A stretch of 50,834 bases of DNA from Clostridia bacterium (GTDB lineage Bacteria > Bacillota > Clostridia > Oscillospirales > SIG627), in assembly GCA_017439965.1 (NCBI GenBank), contig JAFSID010000005.1:1-50834 (forward strand). The letters run 5' to 3'. Under the pieces are notes generated by a model. The model was not told where the DNA came from and did not search any database. It saw only the letters and a list, made by a program, of their open reading frames with translations. The translations under genes and the position numbers were made by a program. Positions 33,975 through 42,399 of the stretch are shown piece by piece. Within the stretch, counting starts at the first letter, position 1. Every line of letters begins with the position of its first letter.

Positions 33975-35855
33975 TTATTTCGGCTTGTATTCGATTATAG
34001 TACAGCTTCGCTTTTTGGGAAGACTTACCCTTATCGTACCGCTTCCGTCAAAGCTTGAGCCGTTGTCAAGGCTCTTGAAGGTGAAGGCGTTGTAGCAATC
34101 AACACCCTTGAGTGTAACGTTGACCGCATCAAAGGGAGACTCGCTTCGGCGGAACGCCATAAGTATACCGCTTTGAGTGTCGGGGTCGTGATATTGCCAT
34201 ATAGCCCAGGAGGTCTCGTCAAATTTGACCGAGCCGTGATTGTAAAAGTCGCAGGAGAAGTATTTGCGGATGCTTCTGTACTCGTCGGTTATAAGCCTTG
34301 CCCACTTGAAATCCTCCTCGTCCATTGACTGAAAGACGGTGTTGTAAAATGCAGCTCCCCAGCTTGCCGAATAGGAGCTTCGGATAGCGTAGGTGTCGGA
34401 TTTCGTTTTACTGGTGCATCCGTTGTAGGGGAGATAGCAGGAGATATTTGCGTTATGAGTCTGAAGCACCTCGGAGTTTTCGTTGAAGTTGCATTGATAG
34501 TCACTTCTGAAGAAGGCAATTGAACGCTTGAGAGTCTCGATATCAATTCGTCTTCCACCCGACGAGCAATTGTCGATAAGCAGGTGAGGGTACTTTTCAA
34601 GTATCGTGTCCCAAACCTCATACATACCCGTGATATGCTTGATTTCACTGATGCCTCGGCGGTTTTCGGTATCGTTTTCCTTAAAATAATCGGTGAGCAT
34701 AGCGTTGGCATCCTGACGGTAGCAGGAGAGGTCAAGACCTTCAACGTAGTCGCACAGAAGCTTTATGATATAAGCGCGTGCTTCGGGATTTCCGTAATTC
34801 AGAATTGCCTGATTGTTGTCCGTAAGTCTCATAAACCACTCGGGATGAGCATTAATAATACTTGTGCCGACGATTGCACGCTCGGGCTCAAGCCATAGCA
34901 TAAGCCTCATACCTGCATCCTTTGCCGCCCTTGCAACCTCTCGGAGTCCGTCGGGATGAACTCGGGTATTCGGCTCCCAATCACCCGTGTGCATACTCCA
35001 GTCACCGCTGAATCCCTCGTCGCATTTGGTGCATTGACCGTACCATCCCGCATCAATCCATACGTCCTCAAAGCGTATTCCGTGAGCCTTGTATTCGTTG
35101 ATACGCTTTATCATCTCGTCACTTGTAATGCCTCCCCAAAGCTCCGTTGCCATAATTCCTTCACGGGTGGCACACGTATTGCTCTTGTGTGAAAAGCAGT
35201 TCTTTATAAGTCTGCGGAATTTGTTGTGCTTATCCTCGGTTGAGCTGTATTTCATTACGAGAGTAGAGGTGGTGCGAAGCCTTTCGCCTGCCTCAAGGTA
35301 AAAGTGAGTTTCCTTAAGACCGCTCTTCATTCTGACTCCGTTTTCCGCCTTTGAAAACTCGGTTTTCCAATCACCCGTCCAACCGATAGCCGTAATATAT
35401 CCCGAGCCTTGAGCCGTCACGTCGAAGAAGGGCATCATACCCTCACTTGACCTTCCGCCAACGTTTGCAAGGCGCTTGGTCGGTCTCTTGTCAAGGTATT
35501 CGTAATTGAAGCCGTATTCGGTAGCGCTTATCTTATCGTTTTCCCAGTAATACGTTCCCGGTACCATACCAGTCATGGTTATAACGCATACGTTACCCTC
35601 TGTGGGAAGATATCCCGGCTTCGGGGGTGTGGGAAGCTCCAACGGAAGAAGGGTGTCGCAATCCCATATATCCGAGAAAATCTGCGAGGGTGTATCACTC
35701 GCATTTTCAAAATAAATTACCCACTCGGTAGCATCGTATTCCTTGTATATACGCTCCTCCACCTTGACGGATACGCCGTTTTCAAGCTGGTATACCGCAC
35801 CGTCCTTTACCTCAAGCGTAAAGCTTTTGTCTCCGTAATTAAAGCTGAAATTCAT
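33975..35855 (-). CDS. Alpha-galactosidase, GH36 family
   Basis: 626 residues, cytosolic. N-terminal beta domain (1-225), then the barrel: EDVWIDAGWYG (263-273), MLWLEPERA (319-327), CYRQDAN (378-384) with nucleophile Asp382, and IDNCSSGGRRID (427-438) with acid/base Asp438, both in the places expected for GH36; CYRQDAN is close to the FRxDFN/YRQD variant seen in some clostridial members and not the KWDMN of RafA. A C-terminal beta domain follows. It would release alpha-galactose (or alpha-GalNAc) from oligosaccharides. GGAGGAG lies in the tail of the deacetylase gene and the gap is two bases, so the two are coupled. Confidence 0.87.
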   Translation of the reverse strand: MNFSFNYGDKSFTLEVKDGAVYQLENGVSVKVEERIYKEYDATEWVIYFENASDTPSQIFSDIWDCDTLLPLELPTPPKPGYLPTEGNVCVITMTGMVPGTYYWENDKISATEYGFNYEYLDKRPTKRLANVGGRSSEGMMPFFDVTAQGSGYITAIGWTGDWKTEFSKAENGVRMKSGLKETHFYLEAGERLRTTSTLVMKYSSTEDKHNKFRRLIKNCFSHKSNTCATREGIMATELWGGITSDEMIKRINEYKAHGIRFEDVWIDAGWYGQCTKCDEGFSGDWSMHTGDWEPNTRVHPDGLREVARAAKDAGMRLMLWLEPERAIVGTSIINAHPEWFMRLTDNNQAILNYGNPEARAYIIKLLCDYVEGLDLSCYRQDANAMLTDYFKENDTENRRGISEIKHITGMYEVWDTILEKYPHLLIDNCSSGGRRIDIETLKRSIAFFRSDYQCNFNENSEVLQTHNANISCYLPYNGCTSKTKSDTYAIRSSYSASWGAAFYNTVFQSMDEEDFKWARLITDEYRSIRKYFSCDFYNHGSVKFDETSWAIWQYHDPDTQSGILMAFRRSESPFDAVNVTLKGVDCYNAFTFKSLDNGSSFDGSGTIRVSLPKKRSCTIIEYKPK

Positions 35856-35857
35856 AT

Positions 35858-36589
35858 TTACTCCTCCGTTAAATTGTTAAGTCCGAAATGTCTGAATACC
35901 TCGTCATTCGTGCCGTAAAAAATATCGTCTCTGCCCGAGATAAGCTCGCAGAAGCGTTCAAAATCCGTCCATACGCTCTCGTCAACGTCAAGCTCATAGC
36001 TGTGACCCCAAACGTAAAAAAGCTTGGGCGTGTCTGCTTCAAGTGACAGAAATTCCCGTGCAAGCCCTTCTCTCACGCTTATCTCTCTGTGGGATATGGT
36101 GGGGTCAAGAAGCATAAGGCTTTTCGGTAGCTCAAAGGAACGGGTGGATTTTACCGTCCGTCCGTAATAGAGGCTTGTATTATTTTCTATCACGTCGGCA
36201 ACCCTTTGATTGCAGTATTCACCGACTCCTCCGGGATAGGCAAAGCCGTGTATTTTTTTACCCGTAATGCCTTCAAGAGCCTTGGCGTCCTCACTCATCT
36301 GAAAAATGACCTCTTCGTCCGAAAGGGCGGGAAGAATCGGGTGGGTGAGAGAATGGGAGGCGATTTCGTGATTTTTGTAAACCTCGCAAATCTCGTCCCC
36401 CGGAATTCTGTGATTGTTGAATACGGCGTCGAAGCCGAAAACTCTGCCCGAGTGACTCGTGCGCTTGTCAAAAAGTCCCGAATTAAGATTGAAGGTTGCT
36501 CTCAGACCGTATCGTTCGAGTATTTCAATAAGTCTTTTATCTTGCTCGACTCCGTCGTCGTAGCTGAAGGTTATAGCTTTATATTTCAT
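35858..36589 (-). CDS. Polysaccharide deacetylase, CE4-like
   Basis: 243 residues. TFSYDDG (7-13) and EIASHSLTHP (about 75-84) are the metal and catalytic motifs of NodB/CE4 deacetylases (the second normally HSxTH); FAYPGGVG follows as in the family. CE4 enzymes remove N- or O-acetyl groups from polysaccharides. No signal peptide is seen, unusual for enzymes acting on wall polymers, so it probably acts on imported oligosaccharides. The ribosome site is weak (no clear GGAGG in front of the ATG), which suggests coupling to the transporter gene ending six bases upstream. Confidence 0.82.
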   Translation of the reverse strand: MKYKAITFSYDDGVEQDKRLIEILERYGLRATFNLNSGLFDKRTSHSGRVFGFDAVFNNHRIPGDEICEVYKNHEIASHSLTHPILPALSDEEVIFQMSEDAKALEGITGKKIHGFAYPGGVGEYCNQRVADVIENNTSLYYGRTVKSTRSFELPKSLMLLDPTISHREISVREGLAREFLSLEADTPKLFYVWGHSYELDVDESVWTDFERFCELISGRDDIFYGTNDEVFRHFGLNNLTEE

Positions 36590-36595
36590 TTTTTC

Positions 36596-37447
36596 TTATG
36601 GAACAAGGCATATTGCTATCAGTGACATTATACCACCAATCAAGCCAATAAGCTGTTTTTTTGATAAAATTTCTTTGAAAATTATTATGGACATTACCGA
36701 GCTTAAAATTATTGCGCTTCCGTTTACGAGTGGGAAGAAAAGCTGACTCGGAAGCATTCCCGAAAGCTTCAGATTTATGTAATTCATCAAAAATGTACAT
36801 ACACCGCAGACAAGCCCGATGAGGACGGTTTTCTTATCAAGCTTAATGCTTTTGTCAAAGCCTCGGTTTCTGATAATGCAGAATATTACGGCACATAAAA
36901 AGCTTATGAGAAGAAGACCGCTGACCTCGGATTTGTACTCGGAGGTCTGGTGAAGCTTCTGTAAAACTCCGACCGAGCCTTGAAACAAGAAAGCCAAGGC
37001 ACAGTATAAAATCCATTGTGCTTGAATTTTTGAGCCCTTGCTTTTTTGCATTGACAGATATATAAAGGCAATCAGTATGAAAACCACGCAAAGCTTGAGA
37101 GGACTGAATTTTTCTCCAAAAAATATTCCCGAAAGCGTTGGGATTATCATAGACGAGGTGGTCACAAGCAGGGTTATATGCATAGGTCCGCTTGAAAGTG
37201 CAAGCATTTTATAAATGTTACTGAGTGCGGTAACAACTCCGAATATAAGTCCGAGCAGAGCGGTAAAAAGGGAAATGCCTCCTCTTATTGCCAAAGCTCC
37301 GAATATCAGCACGCAGACCGAGTATACGAAAAGGTTGAAAAGATTTATATGCGACCTTGTTTTGAGCGCAGTCTTGCAGGTGCGGTTGAAGAGACAGTTT
37401 TGCGTAACTATCGCAGAAACCGAGGTGATAATTAATATTGCAGACAA
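36596..37447 (-). CDS. EamA-type (DMT superfamily) membrane transporter
   Basis: 283 residues with about ten hydrophobic segments in two homologous halves (LLGLIFGVVTALSNIYKML and LIGLVCGVCTFLMNYINLKL are equivalent), each half ending in the small-residue-rich EamA pattern (LSGIFFGEKFSPLK and SIIIFKEILSKKQLIGLIGG). It starts with TTG; AAAAGGAGG is 10 bases upstream. First gene of the four-gene operon. EamA carriers export or import small metabolites and sugars, so it may move a sugar linked to the GH36 enzyme. It diverges from an AraC regulator 104 bases away. Confidence 0.83.
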   Translation of the reverse strand: MSAILIITSVSAIVTQNCLFNRTCKTALKTRSHINLFNLFVYSVCVLIFGALAIRGGISLFTALLGLIFGVVTALSNIYKMLALSSGPMHITLLVTTSSMIIPTLSGIFFGEKFSPLKLCVVFILIAFIYLSMQKSKGSKIQAQWILYCALAFLFQGSVGVLQKLHQTSEYKSEVSGLLLISFLCAVIFCIIRNRGFDKSIKLDKKTVLIGLVCGVCTFLMNYINLKLSGMLPSQLFFPLVNGSAIILSSVMSIIIFKEILSKKQLIGLIGGIMSLIAICLVP

Positions 37448-37501
37448 ATCAAGTACGCCTCCTTTTGCTTTAAATATACCACATTTTTACCTTATATTCT
37501 C

Positions 37502-37539
37502 TTGACATTTCGTCAAATAATATGGTAAAATCGTCAAAA
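37502..37539 (+). promoter_or_regulatory. Promoter of the AraC gene with direct repeats CGTCAAA
   Basis: TTGACA (37502-37507), 18-base spacer, TGG-TAAAAT (37526-37531). CGTCAAA occurs at 37511-37517 and again at 37532-37538, 21 bases apart, that is two helical turns, flanking the -10 element. This arrangement suits a regulator acting on its own promoter and on the divergent operon. Confidence 0.65.
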
Positions 37540-37551
37540 GAGGTGATTGAT

Positions 37552-38370
37552 TTGAACGAGAGTAAAATACAAAGCTTCAAGCTGCCCGAGGTTCGTGAAT
37601 TTGATTTTCAAATCAAGTACACTAAAACCGACAGATACTCGCATACTCACGAGATCGACCTTCATACCCATCGTGAATTTGAAATATACGTAAATCTTTC
37701 GGGTGACATATCCTTCCTGATTGAGAATAAGCTTTACGCTCTGACCCGCGGTGACGTTATCGTTGCCCGACCGGGTGAGCATCATCATTGCGTTTACCGA
37801 AGCGGTGAGGAGCACCGTCTTTTCTGGATACTGTTCGACTGTGAAAAAAATCCGCATCTTACAAGCTTCTTTCGTCGTTCCGACGTAAATTACGTTTCAC
37901 CGACGGAGAGTGTCAAGAACGAGCTTATCGAGATATGCTCAAGGCTTACGGAGGATGCCGACGGAGGAGACAGACTTTATTATTTTTTGCGGCTTCTCAA
38001 GCTTATTGAGGAGGGAAGCCGCGACTCAGCTGACGGTAACAGAATGCCCGAGGATTTCAGACTTATTCTTGCGTTTGTCGATAAGCATCTTGCCGAGGAT
38101 TTGAGGGTTGCGGACATAGCTCAGGAGCTTTTTGTCAGCAAGAGCACCGTCGAGAGAAAATTCAAGGAGTACGTCGGTATGACTCCTCTTGATTATATAC
38201 AAAGGAAACGGCTTTTTCTGTCGGCGGAGCTTTTGAAAAAAGGGGAGACGGTGCTGAACGCAGGGCTTGGAGTCGGATATACAGACAATTCTTACTTCAT
38301 TCAGCTATTCAGACGGCAGTTTGGAATTACTCCGTATCAATACAAAAGAAGCCTGCAAAATAACGAATAA
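37552..38370 (+). CDS. AraC-family transcriptional regulator
   Basis: 272 residues from a TTG at 37552. The upstream ATG at 37522 lies inside the promoter, before the predicted transcript start near 37538, and has no ribosome site; AAGAGGTG is seven bases before the TTG. The cupin-like sensor domain has HTHEIDLHTHREFEIYVN and RPGEHHHC. Two helix-turn-helix units follow: LRVADIAQELFVSKSTVERK and LNAGLGVGYTDNSYFIQLFR, ending FGITPYQYKR. It probably regulates the divergent EamA-CE4-GH36-GH operon. Inducer unknown, likely a galactoside-derived sugar. Confidence 0.85.
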   Translation: MNESKIQSFKLPEVREFDFQIKYTKTDRYSHTHEIDLHTHREFEIYVNLSGDISFLIENKLYALTRGDVIVARPGEHHHCVYRSGEEHRLFWILFDCEKNPHLTSFFRRSDVNYVSPTESVKNELIEICSRLTEDADGGDRLYYFLRLLKLIEEGSRDSADGNRMPEDFRLILAFVDKHLAEDLRVADIAQELFVSKSTVERKFKEYVGMTPLDYIQRKRLFLSAELLKKGETVLNAGLGVGYTDNSYFIQLFRRQFGITPYQYKRSLQNNE

Positions 38371-38379
38371 AGCGCAAAG

Positions 38380-38409
38380 GGGACTGAGCGAGGAGCTCAG
38401 TCCCGTTTT
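38380..38409 (+). terminator. Terminator of the AraC gene
   Basis: Stem GGGACTGAGC / GCTCAGTCCC with loop GAGGA, followed by GTTTTGTG, ten bases past the stop at 38370. Confidence 0.8.
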
Positions 38410-38495
38410 GTGTACTGTATTGACAGTGCAGAGAAGACAGTATTTCTCTTTAATTCAGTGGCTAAAAAAATACGCGGTTAATTTCAGTCAAGGTA

Positions 38496-38524
38496 TTGTA
38501 TTTTGCGGTAAAGTGTGCTATGAT
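38496..38524 (+). promoter_or_regulatory. Sigma-A promoter of the MFS transporter
   Basis: TTGTAT (38496-38501), 17-base spacer, TGC-TATGAT (-10 at 38519-38524), about 30 bases before the ATG; AAGGAG follows as ribosome site. Confidence 0.65.
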
Positions 38525-38555
38525 ATGCTCTGTGATAAATTAAAAGGAGCTTTAT

Positions 38556-39827
38556 ATGTCGGAAAATCAATCGAAAATTGACATTGAGCGTGACGTCAAC
38601 ATACACCTTGAAAACAAGGGCATAAGCCGAACGTTTTTCTGGTTTTTGTGGGTAATGTACGCCGTTGTCAGTATGACCAAGAATTGCTACAACTCATCCC
38701 TTGCAAGCATCGTTGCGGATGGCGTTTTGACCAAGTCGCAGACGGGTGCAATAACGGCGCTGTTTTATCTTGCCTATACTCCCTTGCAGGTCGTCGGAGG
38801 CACCTGCGCCGATAAATACAGCCCCGAGAAGCTTATAAAAATAGGACTTATCGGTGCGATGATATCCAACGCCGTAATTTTCTTCTGTCAGAATTATTAC
38901 GTAATGCTTGCCTCCTGGGTATTCAACGGAATTATACAGTTCGGCATATGGCCGTCGATATTCAAGATAGTCTCCTCTCAGCTTGTGAGAAGTGACCGCT
39001 CAAGAATGATTTTTTATCTGTCCTTTACCTCTACCGCGGGCTTTCTCATTTCCTATCTCATCGGCGCGGTGGTCAGTGACTGGAAGTACAATTTCGCAAT
39101 CTCGGCAATCAGCCTTCTTGCTTTTGCGGTTGCGTTGCATATCGCTGAAAAGCGTGTAAATCCCTTTATGAAATGGGATAAAACCGAGACCGGTTCAAGC
39201 TCCGCCGATAAGCTTGAGGGACGCTCGAAGCTTCAGATTTTCGGCGCAAGCGGATTTTTCGTTATGCTTCTTGTCGTTATTCTCGTCATAACCGTAAGCC
39301 AGTCAAGGTCTACTCTTACCTCGGTTATGTTCGTTGAGAATTACGATAACGTAAGCCCCTCGCTCGGAAACGTGCTCACCGCACTTCTGCTCGTTGCGGG
39401 TATCGTCGGAAACCTCGTTTCAAGAAAATTCGTGTCTCATTCCAGAAACGAGCTTTTGTCTCTTGTGCTCGTATACGGCGCAATGCTTCCTTTTCTCGTT
39501 GCGTGTATCTTCGTCGGTAAGCTTCCCATACCCGTTATGGTCGCAATGTTTGCGGTAATTGCCTGCCTGGAGGCAGTGGCGGCATTGCTCCGAAATTACT
39601 ACACGATGTATTTTACCCGCTACGGACTCAGCGGAAGTGCTGCGGGAATTATCAACGCGGGTGCCGCCTTCAGCTATATGCTTGCGGCTTACGTTATGCC
39701 CCGTATAATCGAGCTTTTCGGCTGGAGGGTGTTTATGATATCTCTCCCCATAATCGTTGGCGTTGCAATTGCTTGTATCCTTCTTATCGTCAAGCGCTTT
39801 GCGAAATTCAAGAGCACGGCACTTTAA
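38556..39827 (+). CDS. MFS transporter
   Basis: 423 residues with about 12 hydrophobic segments in two halves joined by a polar loop (near 205-220). The loop between segments 2 and 3 has GGTCADKYSPEK, the G(x)4D(R/K)xG(R/K)-like motif typical of the major facilitator family, here degenerate. The general pattern (short cytosolic N-terminus, AITALFYLAYTPLQVVGG) resembles sugar-phosphate or organic anion transporters (GlpT/ExuT types), which I cannot prove. AAGGAG lies eight bases before the ATG. Single gene with its own promoter and terminator; it lies between two glycosidase operons and is a plausible importer for their products. Confidence 0.83.
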   Translation: MSENQSKIDIERDVNIHLENKGISRTFFWFLWVMYAVVSMTKNCYNSSLASIVADGVLTKSQTGAITALFYLAYTPLQVVGGTCADKYSPEKLIKIGLIGAMISNAVIFFCQNYYVMLASWVFNGIIQFGIWPSIFKIVSSQLVRSDRSRMIFYLSFTSTAGFLISYLIGAVVSDWKYNFAISAISLLAFAVALHIAEKRVNPFMKWDKTETGSSSADKLEGRSKLQIFGASGFFVMLLVVILVITVSQSRSTLTSVMFVENYDNVSPSLGNVLTALLLVAGIVGNLVSRKFVSHSRNELLSLVLVYGAMLPFLVACIFVGKLPIPVMVAMFAVIACLEAVAALLRNYYTMYFTRYGLSGSAAGIINAGAAFSYMLAAYVMPRIIELFGWRVFMISLPIIVGVAIACILLIVKRFAKFKSTAL

Positions 39828-39849
39828 GACAGTAACCGTTAACGAAAAT

Positions 39850-39888
39850 ATTCCCCTTAGAGTAGAACTGCTCTAAGGGGAATTTTTT
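39850..39888. terminator. Terminator between converging genes
   Basis: Stem ATTCCCCTTAGAG / CTCTAAGGGGAAT, loop TAGAACTG, followed by a T-run on the plus strand. It lies between the MFS gene (plus) and the GH3 gene (minus) and may serve both. Confidence 0.8.
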
Positions 39889-41590
39889 ATCTTGATATAG
39901 GCTTGGGAATGATGTGTACGGGGCTGTTTCCGACGATTTCTATCTCGCCGAATATAGCCTTGACGAACGCCTTCTGAGCCTCGGGAGACTTGTTATAGGC
40001 GTTGATGAACACGTCAGCGTTTTCCATTATATCGTAATGGATGTATGGATATCCGAAGGAAACGCCGATAGATTTTTCCTTGCCGTGATTGAAGGCAAAG
40101 TAGAAGGTCTCACATTCCTCACCGAAGAAACGGAGTCCTCCCTTTGGCATATGTCCCTCGATAAAGCCTGCGTAAATTATAAGGTCGCTGTTATCCGAAA
40201 TCTTATTAAGCTCGCCGTCACTTCTGAGTCTTCTCTGCATATAGACCTCGATTCCGCGCTTTTCAAGCTCCGCCTTCAAAACCTCAAGGTCATCAACGAA
40301 GGTGTCGCAGTGGGTTGAAATGATGATGGACGCCTTCTTTATATTCTCACGCTTTAAGGGGAGCATACCGTTTCTGTCACGGATAAGGGTCATACTGCGG
40401 TCGGCAATAATTCCGTTTACGCGTCTGGTCTCAGCAACCGTTTCCTCAACTCCGTAGGGAAGGTCGTTGTTGCCCTCGTTGAAGAGTCCTATCTTCTCCT
40501 TCATATCGAGGACACGCTGGCAGGCGTCGTTGATTCTCTCTTCGGAGATTCTGCCGTCAAGCACTGCCTTCTCGATAAGCTCGCCCGAGTTGGGCATTGC
40601 GCCGAGAATAACATCGTTACCTGCATTGATAAGCTCGACGATAAGCTCCTCATACGGCATAAGAGACCAAAGACCCGCCATGGTTATACCGTCGGTTATA
40701 ACGACACCCTTAAAGCCCATTTCACCTTTAAGAAGGTCGGTTATAACCTTTTTTGATATGGTGGAGGGAACGTATTTGCCGTTTATCTGTCTGTCATCTG
40801 CCGCAGGGAAGGCGTGATGGGATATCATAACCGAATATACACCGTCGTCGATTATATCCTTGAATATCTTGCCCTGCTCAGCCCACCATTCCTCCATGGT
40901 GTACTCTATTGCAGAGCTTGTAAAATGAGAGTCGCGTGCGTCACGGCGGTCGTTACCCGGGAAGTGCTTTACGCAAGCGGCAACGTTTTCGCTCTGCATA
41001 CCCTTGATAAGAGCCCTTGAAAGCTTTACCATACGCTCGGGGAAGTCCATTGCAAGACTTCTTCCCGTAGCGGCTCCGTTGCGGTTTCCCACGTCGGCAA
41101 CGGGATACCATCTCCAGTTGATGCCTCCGAGTCTCAGCTCACGGCCGACGGTAACACCGAGCTGATAGGCAAGCTCCTCCGAGTCGGCAGCGCCGATTGC
41201 CGCGCCGTTACAGATTGCCGAAAGGTCGGTAAAGGTACGGGTCGCGCCTCTTTCATAGTCTCCTGCAACGAGGGGAGGAATTTTTACGTAGGTTGCCTGC
41301 TTCTCGATGAATTTCTTGTATACGGTGCTTTCTACCTTGAGGTCACCGTTTTCTGAAATCTCAAGCGGACGCGCGCCGTTTGCATCCGCCGTTCTGTAAA
41401 AGATACCCGTTTGCTCTCCGTAGAATACACCGGGCTGTTCTCTTTCACAGAAGGCTTTTGCCTCCTCTGCGTCACGACTTGAGCCGTCGTGACCGACCTC
41501 CGTCGTGTTGTAAATGTGGTACTGATAAACAAGCAGGGTCTGACCGATTTTTTCCCGAAGGGTCATTTCGGATAATAACGGTTTTTTCAT
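39887..41590 (-). CDS. Glycoside hydrolase family 3 protein, NagZ-like
   Basis: 567 residues from the ATG at 41590, which has AAGGA nine bases upstream; a TTG 18 bases up shares the same site but is less likely. The first ~370 residues are the GH3 barrel: KHFPGND (208-214), corresponding to the KHFPGHG loop of NagZ, DSH (220-222) and VVITDGITMAGL (296-307) with nucleophile Asp300. A second domain (about 380-567) of alpha/beta type follows. NagZ-type enzymes cleave beta-N-acetylglucosaminides; other GH3 members cleave glucosides or xylosides. Third and last gene of an operon with the collapsed-macro protein and the GH106-like enzyme. No signal peptide. Confidence 0.85.
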   Translation of the reverse strand: MKKPLLSEMTLREKIGQTLLVYQYHIYNTTEVGHDGSSRDAEEAKAFCEREQPGVFYGEQTGIFYRTADANGARPLEISENGDLKVESTVYKKFIEKQATYVKIPPLVAGDYERGATRTFTDLSAICNGAAIGAADSEELAYQLGVTVGRELRLGGINWRWYPVADVGNRNGAATGRSLAMDFPERMVKLSRALIKGMQSENVAACVKHFPGNDRRDARDSHFTSSAIEYTMEEWWAEQGKIFKDIIDDGVYSVMISHHAFPAADDRQINGKYVPSTISKKVITDLLKGEMGFKGVVITDGITMAGLWSLMPYEELIVELINAGNDVILGAMPNSGELIEKAVLDGRISEERINDACQRVLDMKEKIGLFNEGNNDLPYGVEETVAETRRVNGIIADRSMTLIRDRNGMLPLKRENIKKASIIISTHCDTFVDDLEVLKAELEKRGIEVYMQRRLRSDGELNKISDNSDLIIYAGFIEGHMPKGGLRFFGEECETFYFAFNHGKEKSIGVSFGYPYIHYDIMENADVFINAYNKSPEAQKAFVKAIFGEIEIVGNSPVHIIPKPISR

Positions 41591-41617
41591 AGCTGTAAAT
41601 CCTTTCAAATTTGATTT

Positions 41618-42391
41618 TTATACTCCAAGGAGGCTCTGGTCATAGTGGAAAAGAGCCTCGTTTACGTCGTGGATGCTTTGGTATTCTCCCGTCTTTAAAA
41701 AGTAGGCTATGATAACGTCAAAGAGAATTGAGCCCGACAGACTGTAGCCTGCGCTGTCAAGAAGTCTCTTTGCCTCCTCAACGCTCAGCCTTAAGCCTAT
41801 CGCAAAGGAGACGGCAGTTGTTTTACTCGGACGGTAGTCCTTCTGGCACTTGATTTTAGAAAACGTCTTTTTGTCAACGTTTGACCTTTTATAACATTCA
41901 ACGTCGCTGATGCCTTTTGAGTCGATAAAATAAAACAGAGTCTCGGCAAAGCCCATATCCATATTTTCTATCATATCGTCAAGAGAGCTTGCATCGGATG
42001 ATGCTTCGTCGAGCGCTCTCCTTGATGCCTTCATTTCTCCGAAAAACGAAGCCTTCTTCCTTTTCGGAGGAGGGCAGGAGGAGACCTGCGTGCAGGAGAC
42101 AGTAAGCTCACGGTTGATTATTTCAGCAAGAAAGCTGTCAAGGTAAGGATTTGAAGGATAGGTATCCCTTTGCACGATAAGATGTATCTCACATTCGTGC
42201 GAGTCAAGATAGCTATCAAGAAGCGGTGAGATATCACGCACGGTAAGGGCAGGGGACAGATAAAGCGCAAGAGCTTCAACGTCCGTCAGTCTTTCAAGCT
42301 CGCTTTTGTAGTGGCTTAAGGAGTCGGACTCTGTAATTACCGCGCCGTATTCTGTAAGACGGTCTTGGCTTTTTATTATTCTAACGGGCAT
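41618..42391 (-). CDS. Protein with a degenerate macro-like N-terminus and a conserved helical (HTH-like) C-terminal domain
   Basis: 257 residues. The C-terminal ~115 residues read as a domain I know from the C-termini of macro-domain proteins in Clostridia: FYFIDSKGISDVECYKRSN, then VDKKTFSKIKCQKDYRPSK, AVSFAIGLRLSVEEAKRLL, then DSAGYSLS and NEALFHYDQSLLG at the end. The N-terminal ~95 residues keep what look like the edges of a macro domain (MPVRIIKSQDRLTEYGAVI at the start; CEIHLIVQRDTY further on), but the ADP-ribose-binding glycine loops are missing. So it seems to be a collapsed macro protein or a new small domain on the same helical partner. GAGGTGA precedes the ATG. It is the middle gene of a glycosidase operon. 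Function unknown; a regulator is possible. Confidence 0.6.
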   Translation of the reverse strand: MPVRIIKSQDRLTEYGAVITESDSLSHYKSELERLTDVEALALYLSPALTVRDISPLLDSYLDSHECEIHLIVQRDTYPSNPYLDSFLAEIINRELTVSCTQVSSCPPPKRKKASFFGEMKASRRALDEASSDASSLDDMIENMDMGFAETLFYFIDSKGISDVECYKRSNVDKKTFSKIKCQKDYRPSKTTAVSFAIGLRLSVEEAKRLLDSAGYSLSGSILFDVIIAYFLKTGEYQSIHDVNEALFHYDQSLLGV

Positions 42392-42399
42392 ATGTCACC

